Source: [Clostridium] aerotolerans DSM 5434
GTDB lineage: Bacteria; Bacillota; Clostridia; Lachnospirales; Lachnospiraceae
Direction: 5' to 3'
Length of the DNA: 64,000 bases
NCBI RefSeq assembly: GCF_000687555.1
Contig: NZ_JHWJ01000016.1
Span: 56,146 to 120,145 of the forward strand
Positions within the stretch are counted from its first letter, which is position 1. Every line of letters begins with the position of its first letter. Made by a program: the position numbers and the translations under genes. Under the pieces are notes generated by a model. That model saw nothing but the letters and a program-made list of their open reading frames with translations, was not told the DNA's origin and made no database searches. Below, piece after piece: positions 1 to 9,270 of the stretch.

Positions 1-24
1 CTGGTTCTTACTATACTGCATCAT
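1..24 (-). CDS. Partial CDS at window edge, probably second sugar ABC permease
   Basis: Only the first 7-8 codons (MMQYSKNQ) are inside the window. A GGAGGGAAG ribosome site lies just before two adjacent ATG codons; the second, at 21, has the better spacing. It starts 9 bases after the upstream permease stop, on the same strand. In LplB/YteP-type importers the next gene is usually the second permease (LplC/YteQ family), so that identity is inferred from position only. Confidence 0.45.
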
Positions 25-33
25 CTTCCCTCC

Positions 34-990
34 TTATATGAGACCGTCTTCTCCAAGACGTTTGGCTATGTAGTCAGCGAGAACAACAAGGAAAAGGCCA
101 ATGACAGACTGGAACAAGCCCAAAGCCGTGGCTTCACTGAATTTGCCGCTTTCAATACCCCAACGGTATACCAAAACAGGTATGGTGGTGGTAAATTCTG
201 TTGCCTTCGCATTGGCCAAAGCGTAAATCCGTTCAAAGGAGCCTCCCATCAGCTTTCCTAGATTCATGATTAAGAGTGTGACAATGGTGCTCCGGATGCA
301 GGGAAGTGTTACATGAAGGCACTGCTTTAATCTCCCAGCACCATCTACCCTGGCCGCCTCATAAAGTTCGGAATTCACACCGGTAATGGCCGCCAGATAA
401 ATTATCGTCCCCCAGCCCATGGACTGCCATACTCCAATCAGCACATAGCTGATCAGCCACCAGGTATTATCCTGCAAAAATGGAATGGGACTGTGGCCCG
501 CATTCTGGATTAAGACATTTACCACTCCACTGCTGATGGAAAACAGGGAATAACCGATTCCTCCGATGATGACCCAGGATAAAAAATGAGGGAGGTATAA
601 AAGAGTCTGCATGACGCTTTTGAAATATCTGTTTTTAATTTCATTGAGAATTAAGGCTAAAATCACTGGCATAGGAAATGAAAAAACCAGGTCCAGAATA
701 TTTAAAAGCAGCGTATTGCCTACGGCCTGACCAAAATCCCGTTTTCCAAACACCTTCTGGAACACAGAAAATCCCACCCAGGGACTTCCGGAATACCCTT
801 TTGCCACCTTGTAATCCTTAAACGCTATAGATAACCCGCTGTAAGGCAGAAATTTAAATACCAGAATAAAGAGCATGGGAAGAATCATGAGTACATAAAG
901 CTGCCAGTCTCTTTGCAAATAACGAAGGAACCCATTCTTTTTTCCCCGATTCGTTCTGATCTGATTCGTCATTCTTTCCGAATTTTTCAT
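34..990 (-). CDS. Carbohydrate ABC transporter permease, LplB/YteP family
   Basis: A 318-residue inner-membrane permease of a binding-protein-dependent sugar importer. After a basic N-terminus, the first membrane segment is near residues 30-50 and about five more follow. The EAA loop that docks the ATPase reads EAARVDGAGRLKQCLHVTLP (about residues 212-231), and the C-terminus DYIAKRLGEDGLI is typical of the LplB/YteP group that imports oligosaccharides or uronates. The ATG at 990 was chosen over one 21 bases upstream because GGGGGG lies just before it. A partial gene follows at the window edge, and an AraC regulator is divergent, a common arrangement for such importers. The substrate cannot be read from sequence. 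Confidence 0.9.
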   Translation of the reverse strand: MKNSERMTNQIRTNRGKKNGFLRYLQRDWQLYVLMILPMLFILVFKFLPYSGLSIAFKDYKVAKGYSGSPWVGFSVFQKVFGKRDFGQAVGNTLLLNILDLVFSFPMPVILALILNEIKNRYFKSVMQTLLYLPHFLSWVIIGGIGYSLFSISSGVVNVLIQNAGHSPIPFLQDNTWWLISYVLIGVWQSMGWGTIIYLAAITGVNSELYEAARVDGAGRLKQCLHVTLPCIRSTIVTLLIMNLGKLMGGSFERIYALANAKATEFTTTIPVLVYRWGIESGKFSEATALGLFQSVIGLFLVVLADYIAKRLGEDGLI

Positions 991-1025
991 AATATCCCCC
1001 CATAGGTGCAAATATTGTTACATCT

Positions 1026-1055
1026 ATTATAAAAAATTCATAAATCCGTTTCCAA
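1026..1055 (-). promoter_or_regulatory. Candidate promoter for sugar ABC permease operon
   Basis: On the minus strand TTGGAA (1050-1055) and TATAAT (1026-1031) are 18 bases apart and lie about 35 bases upstream of the permease start. The rest of the 286-base divergent region (991-1276) is AT-rich; no other clear element was seen. Confidence 0.4.
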
Positions 1056-1276
1056 TCAATTACCTGTTAAAACTATGCAATTTCAACCTTTTATTTATTC
1101 TGCCTGCCTTATTATCCCTACTGTTTTTCTTCCTGTTTCGAGTTTATTTGCATTTTCAACTAGTACAGAAGGATTTATTACATGCAAAATCACTTATTTA
1201 AAATGATTTTTGGTTGAAATGAGAATTATATATCATGTATAATAAAAGGAATAAAATCAGGAAGGATTCAGTACAT

Positions 1277-2230
1277 ATGCCTAAACGCAAAAAGACAGTG
1301 ATTGAATTTAGAGATTATGATCTACCCACTCACTTTCCTGTCCTTCTTTTGACTGGAGAACATTGGAGGATTTCCGATGTACCTTCCGGGCGGCTTCATA
1401 TTCACAACTGCCTGGAAATCGGTATATGCGAGACAGACAGCGGCACTATGATTTTTGAAGATACCTCCTACCCCTTTCAGGCTGGTGACATCACCGCCGT
1501 ATCCTGTGACATCCCCCACACCACCTGCAGCGCCCCCGGCACCTGCAGCAAATGGTCTTATTTATTCGTTGATATGGGGGAGCTGCTTCACCCATTTTTC
1601 TCTGGTGCAGATCTTCATAATATGGAGCTTTTCTCGGTCTCAGAGCACCATCTAAGTCTGATCATGGGAAAAAGGGAGTATCCGGTCATTCATTCTCTTG
1701 TCACAGAAATCATAGAGGAGCTTAAAAGGAAGGAACCTGGGTTTGAGCTGGCGGTCCGGGGATTGTTTCTGACCCTGGCTTCCAATCTTATGAGAATTTC
1801 TGTCCTCCATCATCAAAAAAAAGACCAGCCCCCGGAAAATGCACTTGTCATTGCGCCGGCACTGGAATTTATCCGCTACCATTATATGGAGGACTTCCCT
1901 ATGGAACATCTGGCCGCATTATGCGGTCTAAGTCCTACCCATTTTCGAAGGCTGTTTTCCTCAATTACAGGAACGAGACCGCTAGAGCATCTTAATACCA
2001 CACGCATCCGAAAGGCGTCTGATCTGCTGCGCGTGACAGAGGAATCCGTCTTAAGCATTTCGGAACGGGTGGGGTTTCATTCTATCTCAAGCTTTAACCG
2101 GCATTTCCTTTCTATAACAGGAAAATCACCAAGGGATTGGCGCAAACAGATGTCAATTCTAAAGGACCAGTCCTTGTATAAGTATAATGGCTGGATGTAT
2201 GCAGAAATCCTGAAAAAATCAGATACTTAA
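1277..2230 (+). CDS. AraC family transcriptional regulator
   Basis: A 317-residue regulator. The N-terminal half (about 1-170) is a cupin-like sensing domain with SGRLHIHNCLEIGICE, as in AraC proteins that bind sugars. The C-terminal 100 residues are the double helix-turn-helix: LAALCGLSPTHFRRLF and the second helix pair ISERVGFHSISSFNRHFLS, ending TGKSPRDWRK. The start at 1277 has AGGAAGG about 10 bases upstream; an in-frame ATG at 1235 has no ribosome site. It is divergent from a sugar ABC permease and probably controls that importer; this is inferred from position. Confidence 0.9.
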   Translation: MPKRKKTVIEFRDYDLPTHFPVLLLTGEHWRISDVPSGRLHIHNCLEIGICETDSGTMIFEDTSYPFQAGDITAVSCDIPHTTCSAPGTCSKWSYLFVDMGELLHPFFSGADLHNMELFSVSEHHLSLIMGKREYPVIHSLVTEIIEELKRKEPGFELAVRGLFLTLASNLMRISVLHHQKKDQPPENALVIAPALEFIRYHYMEDFPMEHLAALCGLSPTHFRRLFSSITGTRPLEHLNTTRIRKASDLLRVTEESVLSISERVGFHSISSFNRHFLSITGKSPRDWRKQMSILKDQSLYKYNGWMYAEILKKSDT

Positions 2231-2231
2231 A

Positions 2232-2260
2232 AGACCGCCTGTATTTTTTCCAGGCGGTCT
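2232..2260. terminator. Bidirectional terminator
   Basis: A perfect 10-base inverted repeat, AGACCGCCTG (2232-2241) and CAGGCGGTCT (2251-2260), sits between convergent genes. Read on the minus strand it runs into TCTTTT, so it fits best as the end of the sigma/anti-sigma operon. Confidence 0.75.
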
Positions 2261-2280
2261 CTTCGCGTTCTAGCTATGAT

Positions 2281-3060
2281 TTATTTCATATCAATGATTC
2301 CCCTGGCCATTCCGCTTAAAGAATCCAGATCAAAATCATCAAAGGTATACAGCAAATAATCAATTCCATTCTCTGACCAGCTTACCATTTTGAATACCTT
2401 TCGCTGTTCCTCACTGCTTCCATAACTAATCATCAGTTTTCCTTCCTCTTCAAGCTTTTTATCTTCTGCAGAAGGTTCCTGATCCGGGGGAAGGAACAGA
2501 TAGTTCAGAGTTGAAACTGTTATGGTTACGTTATGATAAACTTCTTTTTTAGCAGCCTGGTCGTTCTCCTCTGCCAATGCCTCCTGATGAACATGACTGG
2601 TAAGTGTTACCCGCTTTGTATTTCCATAGTCAGCACAAACCTCTGGATATTCGAGCACCTGATTATTGTCATCGCCCAAGCCTTTAACGTTCGTAATATA
2701 TCCTTCCTTAAAGCTCATTTCACTGGATAATGATTCTGGAATTTTGGGAGAGGCTTTCATCTGATCCACTGCCTCTTCACGAAGTTGTGCTATGGTATAA
2801 GTATCCGTGTTATTTGAACTACTGATCAACCTTGTAATTTTACCTGAGGCAACTGCGGTTACCGTACCTAATACCGTAATAACTGCCACTGCCATAAATG
2901 CTGCTGCCAGCTTATTTGTTCTTAATTTCATATGACCACTCCTTTGATTGCATTTTTTATGGATTTCTATCAGGCGCCGTTCCCCATCCATGTCGGGCTC
3001 CAAGGAATCCAATTCCGTTTTTATCTTATCTCTTAAAAAATCATCCAGATTTTTAGCCAT
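2281..3060 (-). CDS. Putative anti-sigma factor, single-pass membrane protein
   Basis: A 259-residue protein. The N-terminal 55 residues are cytoplasmic and charged (MAKNLDDFLRDKIKTELDSL). One membrane segment lies near residues 58-78 (KLAAAFMAVAVITVLGTVTA), and an extracytoplasmic domain of about 180 residues follows. This is the layout of RsiW/RsiV-type anti-sigma factors, though no zinc-binding HxxxCxxC motif is visible. The start overlaps the end of the ECF sigma gene by 8 bases, implying translational coupling. The ATG at 3060 has AGGAAAGGGG upstream and was preferred to an ATG 36 bases earlier. The signal it senses is unknown; the anti-sigma role rests on topology and neighbour. Confidence 0.7.
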   Translation of the reverse strand: MAKNLDDFLRDKIKTELDSLEPDMDGERRLIEIHKKCNQRSGHMKLRTNKLAAAFMAVAVITVLGTVTAVASGKITRLISSSNNTDTYTIAQLREEAVDQMKASPKIPESLSSEMSFKEGYITNVKGLGDDNNQVLEYPEVCADYGNTKRVTLTSHVHQEALAEENDQAAKKEVYHNVTITVSTLNYLFLPPDQEPSAEDKKLEEEGKLMISYGSSEEQRKVFKMVSWSENGIDYLLYTFDDFDLDSLSGMARGIIDMK

Positions 3061-3664
3061 GACAGATTCCCCTTTCCTCTTCCTCTCTGCTATCATCCTC
3101 CAGCAAATCCTTTAACAGCTTCCTGGCCTTATATAGGCGGGATTTTACAGTTCCCTCCAAGGTTCCGGTCACTTTGGCTATTTCTTTTGTACTTAGCTCA
3201 TTGTAATAATACAATAGAACAACTGTCCTGTATTTTACGTCAAGGCACTGGAGTGCACTTTGAATCTCTAAAGCAGCCTCTGCTTCTAAAACCGTCCCAA
3301 GGGGACCTTTATTCATTTCATCTTCCAGAATCCGCTCCGCTCCCATTTTATCCTCTTTATTATCCAGAATCCCTTCAAATGAGAGCTCATACCTTCCCTT
3401 TTTTCTTTTCTCATACCGCCAGGCTGTTCTCACCATAATCTGGTAGAGCCAGGGCTCAAACCGTTCTGGCTCTTTTAACGTGGCTCTGTGGAGAAAGCAT
3501 TTCACAAATGTTTCTTGAATGATATCTTCACTGTCGCTTCGGTTTCCAGTAATGAAATATGCCATTCTGTAAAGCTTCGCGAAGCAGGAACGGTATAATT
3601 CATCAAACGCTGTCTCGCTGCCGGCAAGCATGCTTTCAACCAATGTCTTTTTCGCTTCGTCCAT
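3053..3664 (-). CDS. ECF-type RNA polymerase sigma factor
   Basis: A 203-residue sigma-70 family protein of ECF size. Region 2 is at about residues 20-85 (FDELYRSCFAKLYRMAYFIT then SEDIIQETFVKCF). Region 4 is at about 130-190 (LQCLDVKYRTVVLLYYYNEL, then STKEIAKVTGTLEGTVKSRL). An acidic linker joins them. The start at 3664 follows AAAGGAAAAGG; an upstream in-frame ATG would add 44 residues with no family match. It overlaps the downstream membrane protein by 8 bases, the usual sigma/anti-sigma pairing, so activity is probably held by that protein at the membrane. Confidence 0.92.
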   Translation of the reverse strand: MDEAKKTLVESMLAGSETAFDELYRSCFAKLYRMAYFITGNRSDSEDIIQETFVKCFLHRATLKEPERFEPWLYQIMVRTAWRYEKRKKGRYELSFEGILDNKEDKMGAERILEDEMNKGPLGTVLEAEAALEIQSALQCLDVKYRTVVLLYYYNELSTKEIAKVTGTLEGTVKSRLYKARKLLKDLLEDDSREEEERGICHG

Positions 3665-3875
3665 AGCCTTTTCCTTTCCTTTTTTGATGCATCTATATAC
3701 TAAGAGCCAGCAACGACTCCATTGGTTCATTTTTGATGGAATCTTTTTGAATTTTTTTCCAGCCCAACGCAAAAAAAGAACCAGAGAGTGAAACAACTGG
3801 CTGCAGTCTTACGGCATTCGTAATCCTTGTTCCTACGCTGCAGTCAAAGCCGTTTCGTCTCTGATTCTTTTTTAT

Positions 3876-5741
3876 TTATCCTTGTACCGCTTCTTTTCGG
3901 AAGATTTCCATAAACTCTTCCCCGGTAATGGTCTCCCGTTCTAAGAGGTATTCTGCTATTTCATGAAGCTTAGTAATGTTATCCTTTAGTATCTTATACG
4001 CCTTCTGGTGCTGCTCACGGACAATTCCAATCACCGCCTCGTCAATCCGCTTTGCGGTCTCAGGGGCACAGGCAAGTGATGTATCTCCGCCCAGATATTG
4101 ATTGGTCACGGTCTCAAGAGCTACCATGTCAAATTCATCGGTCATACCGTAGCGGGTGACCATGGCTCTGGCAATTCTAGTCGCCTGCTCGATGTCGTTG
4201 GAAGCACCGCTGGTAACTGTTTGAAAGATCAGTTCTTCCGCTGCTCTACCTCCGGTAAAGGTGGCAATCTTATTGAGAGCTGCCTCCTTTGTGAGAAGAT
4301 GACGTTCTTCTTCATCTACCTGCATGGTGTAGCCAAGGGCTCCTGAGGTTCTTGGGATAATCGTAATCTTATGAACTGGAGCAGACTGTGTCTGGGAAGC
4401 GGCTACCAGTGCATGTCCCACCTCGTGGTATGCAATGATCTTCTTCTCTTCCACATTGACAGAGGCATCCTTTTTCTGATAGCCAGCGATTACCACTTCC
4501 ACGCTTTCTTCCAAATCCCTTTGTGTTACGGTTTTTCTTCCCAAACGAACGGCTCTTAATGCAGCCTCGTTAATAATATTGGCAAGCTCCGCTCCGCTTG
4601 CTCCAGAAGTAGCAAGAGCGATACCTCTAAAATCCACATCATCAGACAGCTTTACATTCTTTCCATGAACCTTTAAGATGGATTCTCTGCCATTTAAATC
4701 CGGCAGCTCCACTGGAATACGTCTGTCAAACCGGCCTGGACGTAGCAGGGCTTTGTCAAGAGAATCGGGACGGTTGGTGGCTGCCAATATAACGACACCC
4801 TTCTTTCCGTCAAACCCATCCATCTCAGCCAGAAGCTGGTTCAAGGTCTGTTCTCTTTCATCATTACCGGAAAAGCCGCCTCCATCACGCTTCTTTCCTA
4901 TGGTATCAATCTCATCAATGAACACGATACAAGGTGCTTTGTCATTGGCCTGCTTAAATAGATCCCTGACCTTAGCCGCACCCATACCTACAAACATTTC
5001 CACAAATTCCGAACCGGAGATGGAGAAAAACGGTACATGGGCCTCTCCTGCCACTGCTCTTGCAAGAAGTGTTTTACCAGTTCCAGGAGGTCCTACTAAA
5101 AGGGCTCCCTTTGGAAGAGAGGCACCGATTTCTGCATACTTCTGAGGATTATGGAGAAAATCCACGATTTCTTTTAAGGCATCCTTTGCCTCTTCCTGTC
5201 CGGCAACATCACGGAAGGTCTTACCTGTCTCAGATTCCGCATAAATCTTTGGATTTGATTTTCCAAAGGACATGGTATTGGGACCGCCCATACGCTTTTG
5301 AAGCTGCCTTGACAGGAAGTTACCTAAAAATACAAAAATCAGAATCGGTATGATCCAGGTAAGCATAAAAGAAAGAATGGGTGACATCTGAGCAACGATG
5401 GTCTTTTCAAACTGAACGTTGTGAGAAACCAACCGCTGCGTTAAAGTATCATCCGGCCATGGTCCTGTTTTATATACCTGATATACCGGCTTTCCTTCCC
5501 AGTCCTTTTTCCCTGTATCGGATTTAAACTGAATCTCTGTTTCTGTTTTTGCCACTGCCTGGACCTTACCCTGATCCACCATTTCCAAAAATGTACTGTA
5601 TGGCACCTCTGTCATGGCTTTTGACTGAATCCACGGTACTGTCAGTGCGTTAAATATGATCATAAGCACTAAAACAATGGCGTAATAGTACATAAATGAT
5701 TTTTTATTATTTCCAGAGTCTTTATCATCTTTTAACCCCAT
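3876..5741 (-). CDS. ftsH: ATP-dependent zinc metalloprotease FtsH
   Basis: A 621-residue membrane AAA protease that degrades unstable and misfolded membrane and cytosolic proteins. Membrane segments lie near residues 15-35 and 120-142 and flank a small external domain. The AAA module has Walker A GPPGTGKT, Walker B CIVFIDEID and the second region of homology with ATNRPDSLDKALLRPGRFDR. The zinc protease motif is HEVGH. Length is close to the usual 600-650. The start overlaps the preceding flavodoxin gene by 17 bases, so the two are probably co-translated. FtsH is often duplicated in Clostridia; whether this is the main copy cannot be told here. Confidence 0.96.
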   Translation of the reverse strand: MGLKDDKDSGNNKKSFMYYYAIVLVLMIIFNALTVPWIQSKAMTEVPYSTFLEMVDQGKVQAVAKTETEIQFKSDTGKKDWEGKPVYQVYKTGPWPDDTLTQRLVSHNVQFEKTIVAQMSPILSFMLTWIIPILIFVFLGNFLSRQLQKRMGGPNTMSFGKSNPKIYAESETGKTFRDVAGQEEAKDALKEIVDFLHNPQKYAEIGASLPKGALLVGPPGTGKTLLARAVAGEAHVPFFSISGSEFVEMFVGMGAAKVRDLFKQANDKAPCIVFIDEIDTIGKKRDGGGFSGNDEREQTLNQLLAEMDGFDGKKGVVILAATNRPDSLDKALLRPGRFDRRIPVELPDLNGRESILKVHGKNVKLSDDVDFRGIALATSGASGAELANIINEAALRAVRLGRKTVTQRDLEESVEVVIAGYQKKDASVNVEEKKIIAYHEVGHALVAASQTQSAPVHKITIIPRTSGALGYTMQVDEEERHLLTKEAALNKIATFTGGRAAEELIFQTVTSGASNDIEQATRIARAMVTRYGMTDEFDMVALETVTNQYLGGDTSLACAPETAKRIDEAVIGIVREQHQKAYKILKDNITKLHEIAEYLLERETITGEEFMEIFRKEAVQG

Positions 5742-6267
5742 TTTGATCCTCCTCTTCTTTTGTTACCTGCTTTAACACGGATTTTACGAACCGGCATACA
5801 TTATCTAAATCCTGCTCATTGGGATGCAGCATGGCATCTTCGTAAGCAGATATCAAAGCCCTGATCTGCGGCGTATTGCTGACCGCCTGCATCTGTCTGT
5901 ATTTTTCAAGTATAAAGGGTCCTAACTTCCCTCCACACAAAAAGCAGCCAAGATATTTGTTGTCTTCCGGCAGAAAAACAGCGACCTGCCGCTCAACCTG
6001 TTTTAAATAATCTTCATTTCCCATCAGTCCGCAGGTTCCAAATAATGCAACCCGTTTTCCATGCAGACCGGAAAGAAAGTCCATCATCTCAGTCTCACAG
6101 GTTCCGCGGTTATTCCAGAAGCCAATAAAATACGTATCTGCTTCCTCCGCTCGCAATTCCTCCAGTCTGACGATATCTTTGGACTTTCCGGGAAGGGATT
6201 CAAAAATTTTCATAGCTACCTTCTGAGTATTTCCGGTTTTACTAATATATACAACCAAATAGTCCAT
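5725..6267 (-). CDS. Flavodoxin family protein
   Basis: A 180-residue protein with a flavodoxin-like N-terminus. YISKTGNTQKVAMKI matches the FMN phosphate loop (T/S-x-T-G-x-T), and later FIGFWNNRGTCETEMMDFLS and ALFGTCGLMGN match the segments that line the isoalloxazine ring. The C-terminal 60 residues are not typical of short flavodoxins. The start at 6267 follows GAGGAGG. It overlaps ftsH by 17 bases and lies downstream of the hem operon, behind a terminator. It could be an electron carrier or a BilS/HemG-like flavoprotein; the sequence does not decide which. Confidence 0.8.
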   Translation of the reverse strand: MDYLVVYISKTGNTQKVAMKIFESLPGKSKDIVRLEELRAEEADTYFIGFWNNRGTCETEMMDFLSGLHGKRVALFGTCGLMGNEDYLKQVERQVAVFLPEDNKYLGCFLCGGKLGPFILEKYRQMQAVSNTPQIRALISAYEDAMLHPNEQDLDNVCRFVKSVLKQVTKEEEDQNGVKR

Positions 6268-6382
6268 AGATTGAGCCTCCTCTATGAATAAAATATACCA
6301 GAGTTGGTTTTTTATCAATAGAAATTCCAAATGTTAATACAATTTATGTAATTTTTAGATTTTTAAAGAATTTGATCCTCAA

Positions 6383-6421
6383 GAAAAAAGACCGCAGAAT
6401 GCAGGTTTCCCTCCTTCTGCG
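6383..6421 (-). terminator. Terminator of the hem operon
   Basis: On the minus strand CGCAGAA (6415-6421) pairs with TTCTGCG (6393-6399), followed by GTCTTTTTTC. It lies 17 bases past the hemL stop and separates hemL from the flavodoxin-ftsH unit. Confidence 0.8.
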
Positions 6422-6438
6422 ATCCCCTTCCACCTTCT

Positions 6439-7713
6439 TTATAGATGGCTGGCTGCTTCCTTTATAATATTGCAGGTCTTCTCTATATCCTCGTCCGTAT
6501 GAGCTGCGCTTAAAAACAAAATCTCAAACTGAGACGGTGCTGTGTAAATGCCATGGTCTAACAGATAATGGAAGTAGGCTGCATATTTCTTCGTATCAGA
6601 GGTGAGGGCTGTTTCAAAATCCACCACCGGAGTTTTAGAAAAGAACACGCTGAATAAGGAGCCTGCCTGATTAACTTTCGTGTCCGGCAGTGCCTCTTTC
6701 AGAGCCGATATAAGTCTGCCTGCCTTTTCTTCAAGCCCCTTATAAATTTCAGGGCGTTCCATTAACGTCTTAATGGTAGCGATTCCTGCCGCCGTTGCGA
6801 TGGGGTTGCCGGAAAGGGTTCCTGCCTGATACACCTTTCCCACAGGAGAAACCGTTTCCATGATTTCCCTGCGTCCGCCATAAACTCCCATTGGCATACC
6901 GCCTCCTGCTATTTTACCAAGAGTGGTCATGTCCGGAATCACGCCATAATATTTTTGAGCTCCTCCGATTCCCATTCGGAATCCGGTGATGACTTCATCA
7001 AAAATCAGCAGCGCCCCATAGCGGGTGGTAATCTCTCTTAAGAATTCAAGGAATCCCTGACTTGGAGGAACCAGACCCATATTGGCAGCCACAGGCTCAA
7101 CCACAACCGCGGCAATTGACTGCGGGAATTGTTCAAACAAGGTCTTAACGGATTCTTCCCCATTGTATGTGGCAAGCAAAGTATGCTCCGTATAGGAAGC
7201 CGGTACACCGGCACTGTCTGGTGCCGATCCGGTCAAGGCGCCGGAACCTGCTTTCACCAAAAGGCCGTCAGAATGACCGTGATAGCAGCCTTTAAATTTA
7301 ACTATTTTATCTCTTCCCGTAAATCCTCTGGCCGCACGAATGGCGCTCATCACTGCTTCTGTGCCGGAGCTTACCATTCTCATCATCTCCATAGAAGGAA
7401 TGCATTCCCGGATGAGCCCGCCAAGGACCAGCTCCTTTTTCGTCGGCGCCCCAAAGGACAGGCCATCAAGACAGGCCTCTCTGACTGCATCTATGACAGG
7501 TCCGTAACCATGGCCTAAGATACTTGGCCCCCAGGAATTTACGTAATCAATATATTCATTGCCATCTTCATCAAAGATATGGGAACCTGATGCCCGTTTT
7601 ACGAACACAGGGGCCCCTCCAACGGATCCAAAGGCACGGACCGGACTATTTACCCCTCCCGGGAAATAGTTCCTGGATTCCTCAAATAATGCTTCTGATT
7701 CTTCAAATTTCAT
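6439..7713 (-). CDS. hemL: Glutamate-1-semialdehyde 2,1-aminomutase
   Basis: A 424-residue PLP enzyme that converts glutamate-1-semialdehyde to 5-aminolevulinate in the C5 tetrapyrrole pathway. It shows the family start FPGGVNSPVRAFGSVGG, the segment SSGTEAVMSAIRAARG, FDEVITGFR (the Asp binds the PLP ring nitrogen), and the PLP lysine in TLGKIAGGGMPMGVYG. Length is normal (about 425-430). GGAAAGGAG lies before the ATG. It is the last gene of the operon, 3 bases after cobA/hemD. It uses the product of HemA, encoded at the head of the same operon. Confidence 0.97.
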   Translation of the reverse strand: MKFEESEALFEESRNYFPGGVNSPVRAFGSVGGAPVFVKRASGSHIFDEDGNEYIDYVNSWGPSILGHGYGPVIDAVREACLDGLSFGAPTKKELVLGGLIRECIPSMEMMRMVSSGTEAVMSAIRAARGFTGRDKIVKFKGCYHGHSDGLLVKAGSGALTGSAPDSAGVPASYTEHTLLATYNGEESVKTLFEQFPQSIAAVVVEPVAANMGLVPPSQGFLEFLREITTRYGALLIFDEVITGFRMGIGGAQKYYGVIPDMTTLGKIAGGGMPMGVYGGRREIMETVSPVGKVYQAGTLSGNPIATAAGIATIKTLMERPEIYKGLEEKAGRLISALKEALPDTKVNQAGSLFSVFFSKTPVVDFETALTSDTKKYAAYFHYLLDHGIYTAPSQFEILFLSAAHTDEDIEKTCNIIKEAASHL

Positions 7714-7716
7714 TTG

Positions 7717-9258
7717 TTAAACTCCTTTCCTGCCATTGGTCTTATCACTCCAGTCCTGGCATATAGCCTTTGCCACTCCCTGGATGCTGTATTCTTTTGC
7801 AATCAGATCTGCTTTTCTTCCACTTGCCTCCAACGCCTGTGCCGTGATATCGCCGATACAGACAACCATAAGGCCCTCTAACGACTTTAATGCTGCCACC
7901 GAATCCTCTTCAAAAAATGCGTCGACTCCGGAAGCACTTGCAAAGGTGATATAATCAAATTCCTTTGTAATGGCAGCTCTTTTACCATTTTCCTGTTCTT
8001 CCTGTCCTTCTTTCCTTACATCGTAAAGCACCACATCATCGTAATCAGCCTTTACCTCATTGAGAATCTGATTTAATTCTTTGGAGCCTCGTGATGATCT
8101 TGGAATCAACAGCCTGTCATGTTTCGTGACTCGTCCCTTTAACCCTTCTGCCAGATCAAGGACCTGGTAATGCTTCGGAGTATAATCCGACCGAAAGCCA
8201 TATTTTAATAGCTCATCTGCCGTTCCTTTTCCTACCGTGGCAAATTTAACATGTCCAAGAGCCCGGTGATCCTCTCCACGCTCCATCAGTCCTAAGAAGA
8301 ACTCTCGGACCGCATTGGCACTGGTAAATACAATCCAGGTATAGTTTTTTAAGTCCTCATAGGCTTTTTGCATCCGTTCATCCGACTGGTAAGATTTTAA
8401 GGAAAGACTTAAGAGATATTCTACCGTTCCCCCAAGACCAGACAGCTCCTTATGAAGCTTTCCTGTAAAGGAAGGAGTTCCTGTTATTCCGATGCGGCAG
8501 CCCTCCAAAGGCTGTTTTCCTGTGGAAGAAAAATCAAGAGCCGCCGTTTCTCCTACCACAATAATAGCAGGGCTTTTGATTCCAAACTCTTTTACCTTCT
8601 GCTGAATATTAAACAGATTACCTCGTACCACCTTTTGACCGGGAAGAGTTCCATTTTCAATCACAGCGGCTGGTGTGGTACCAGGTTTTCCCTGATCCAT
8701 AAGCCCCGTTACTATCAGGGGGAGATTTCCCAGTCCCATAAGAAAGATAAGTGTCCCGGATAAGCTTGCAAAGGCATTAAAATCAGGAGGTAAGGTCCCT
8801 TCCTCTGATAACGTATGGCCTGTCATCACATGAAAGCTTCGGCTGATGGCCCGATGGGTCACCGGGATTCCTGCGCTTGCAAGGGCAGCCACTGCTGAAG
8901 TAACGCCAGAGATTACTTCATAAGGGATGTCTGCCTTTTTCAGTGCCAGGATCTCTTCTCCGCCTCTTCCAAATACAAAGGGGTCTCCCCCCTTTAAACG
9001 AACCACCTTACGTCCCTTTTCTGCCAGTTCCACCAGAAGCTGATTGATTTCCTCCTGCTTCATGGAATGGAAGCCTGCCCGTTTTCCCACATAGATTTTC
9101 TCACAGTGGTCTGGCACTGCCTTTAGAAGAAGATCAGAGGCCAGGGAATCATATACCACTGCATCGCAGCTTTTCAGTCTTAACATTCCTTTTTCCGTAA
9201 TAAGCCCCGGATCTCCAGGGCCTGCACCTACCAGACAGACAATTCCTCTTTCCTTCAT
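7717..9258 (-). CDS. cobA-hemD: Uroporphyrinogen-III C-methyltransferase / uroporphyrinogen-III synthase fusion
   Basis: A 513-residue two-domain enzyme common in Clostridia. Residues 1-240 are the SAM-dependent methyltransferase (SUMT): VGAGPGDPGLIT, VVYDSLAS, VRLKGGDPFVFGRGGEE and GVTSAVAALASAGIPVTHR. It makes precorrin-2 from uroporphyrinogen III. Residues 250-500 are uroporphyrinogen-III synthase, which closes hydroxymethylbilane; sequence there is loosely conserved, with WIVFTSANAVREFF and YITFASASGVDAFF recognisable. AGGAGG precedes the ATG by 5 bases. The hemC stop is 12 bases upstream. The fusion commits flux to siroheme or cobalamin. Confidence 0.95.
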   Translation of the reverse strand: MKERGIVCLVGAGPGDPGLITEKGMLRLKSCDAVVYDSLASDLLLKAVPDHCEKIYVGKRAGFHSMKQEEINQLLVELAEKGRKVVRLKGGDPFVFGRGGEEILALKKADIPYEVISGVTSAVAALASAGIPVTHRAISRSFHVMTGHTLSEEGTLPPDFNAFASLSGTLIFLMGLGNLPLIVTGLMDQGKPGTTPAAVIENGTLPGQKVVRGNLFNIQQKVKEFGIKSPAIIVVGETAALDFSSTGKQPLEGCRIGITGTPSFTGKLHKELSGLGGTVEYLLSLSLKSYQSDERMQKAYEDLKNYTWIVFTSANAVREFFLGLMERGEDHRALGHVKFATVGKGTADELLKYGFRSDYTPKHYQVLDLAEGLKGRVTKHDRLLIPRSSRGSKELNQILNEVKADYDDVVLYDVRKEGQEEQENGKRAAITKEFDYITFASASGVDAFFEEDSVAALKSLEGLMVVCIGDITAQALEASGRKADLIAKEYSIQGVAKAICQDWSDKTNGRKGV

Positions 9259-9270
9259 TCTTTCCTCCTG

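Noticed and set aside
4678..5353. Long open frames on the plus strand inside ftsH
   Set aside because: They are antisense to strongly conserved FtsH sequence and have no ribosome sites.
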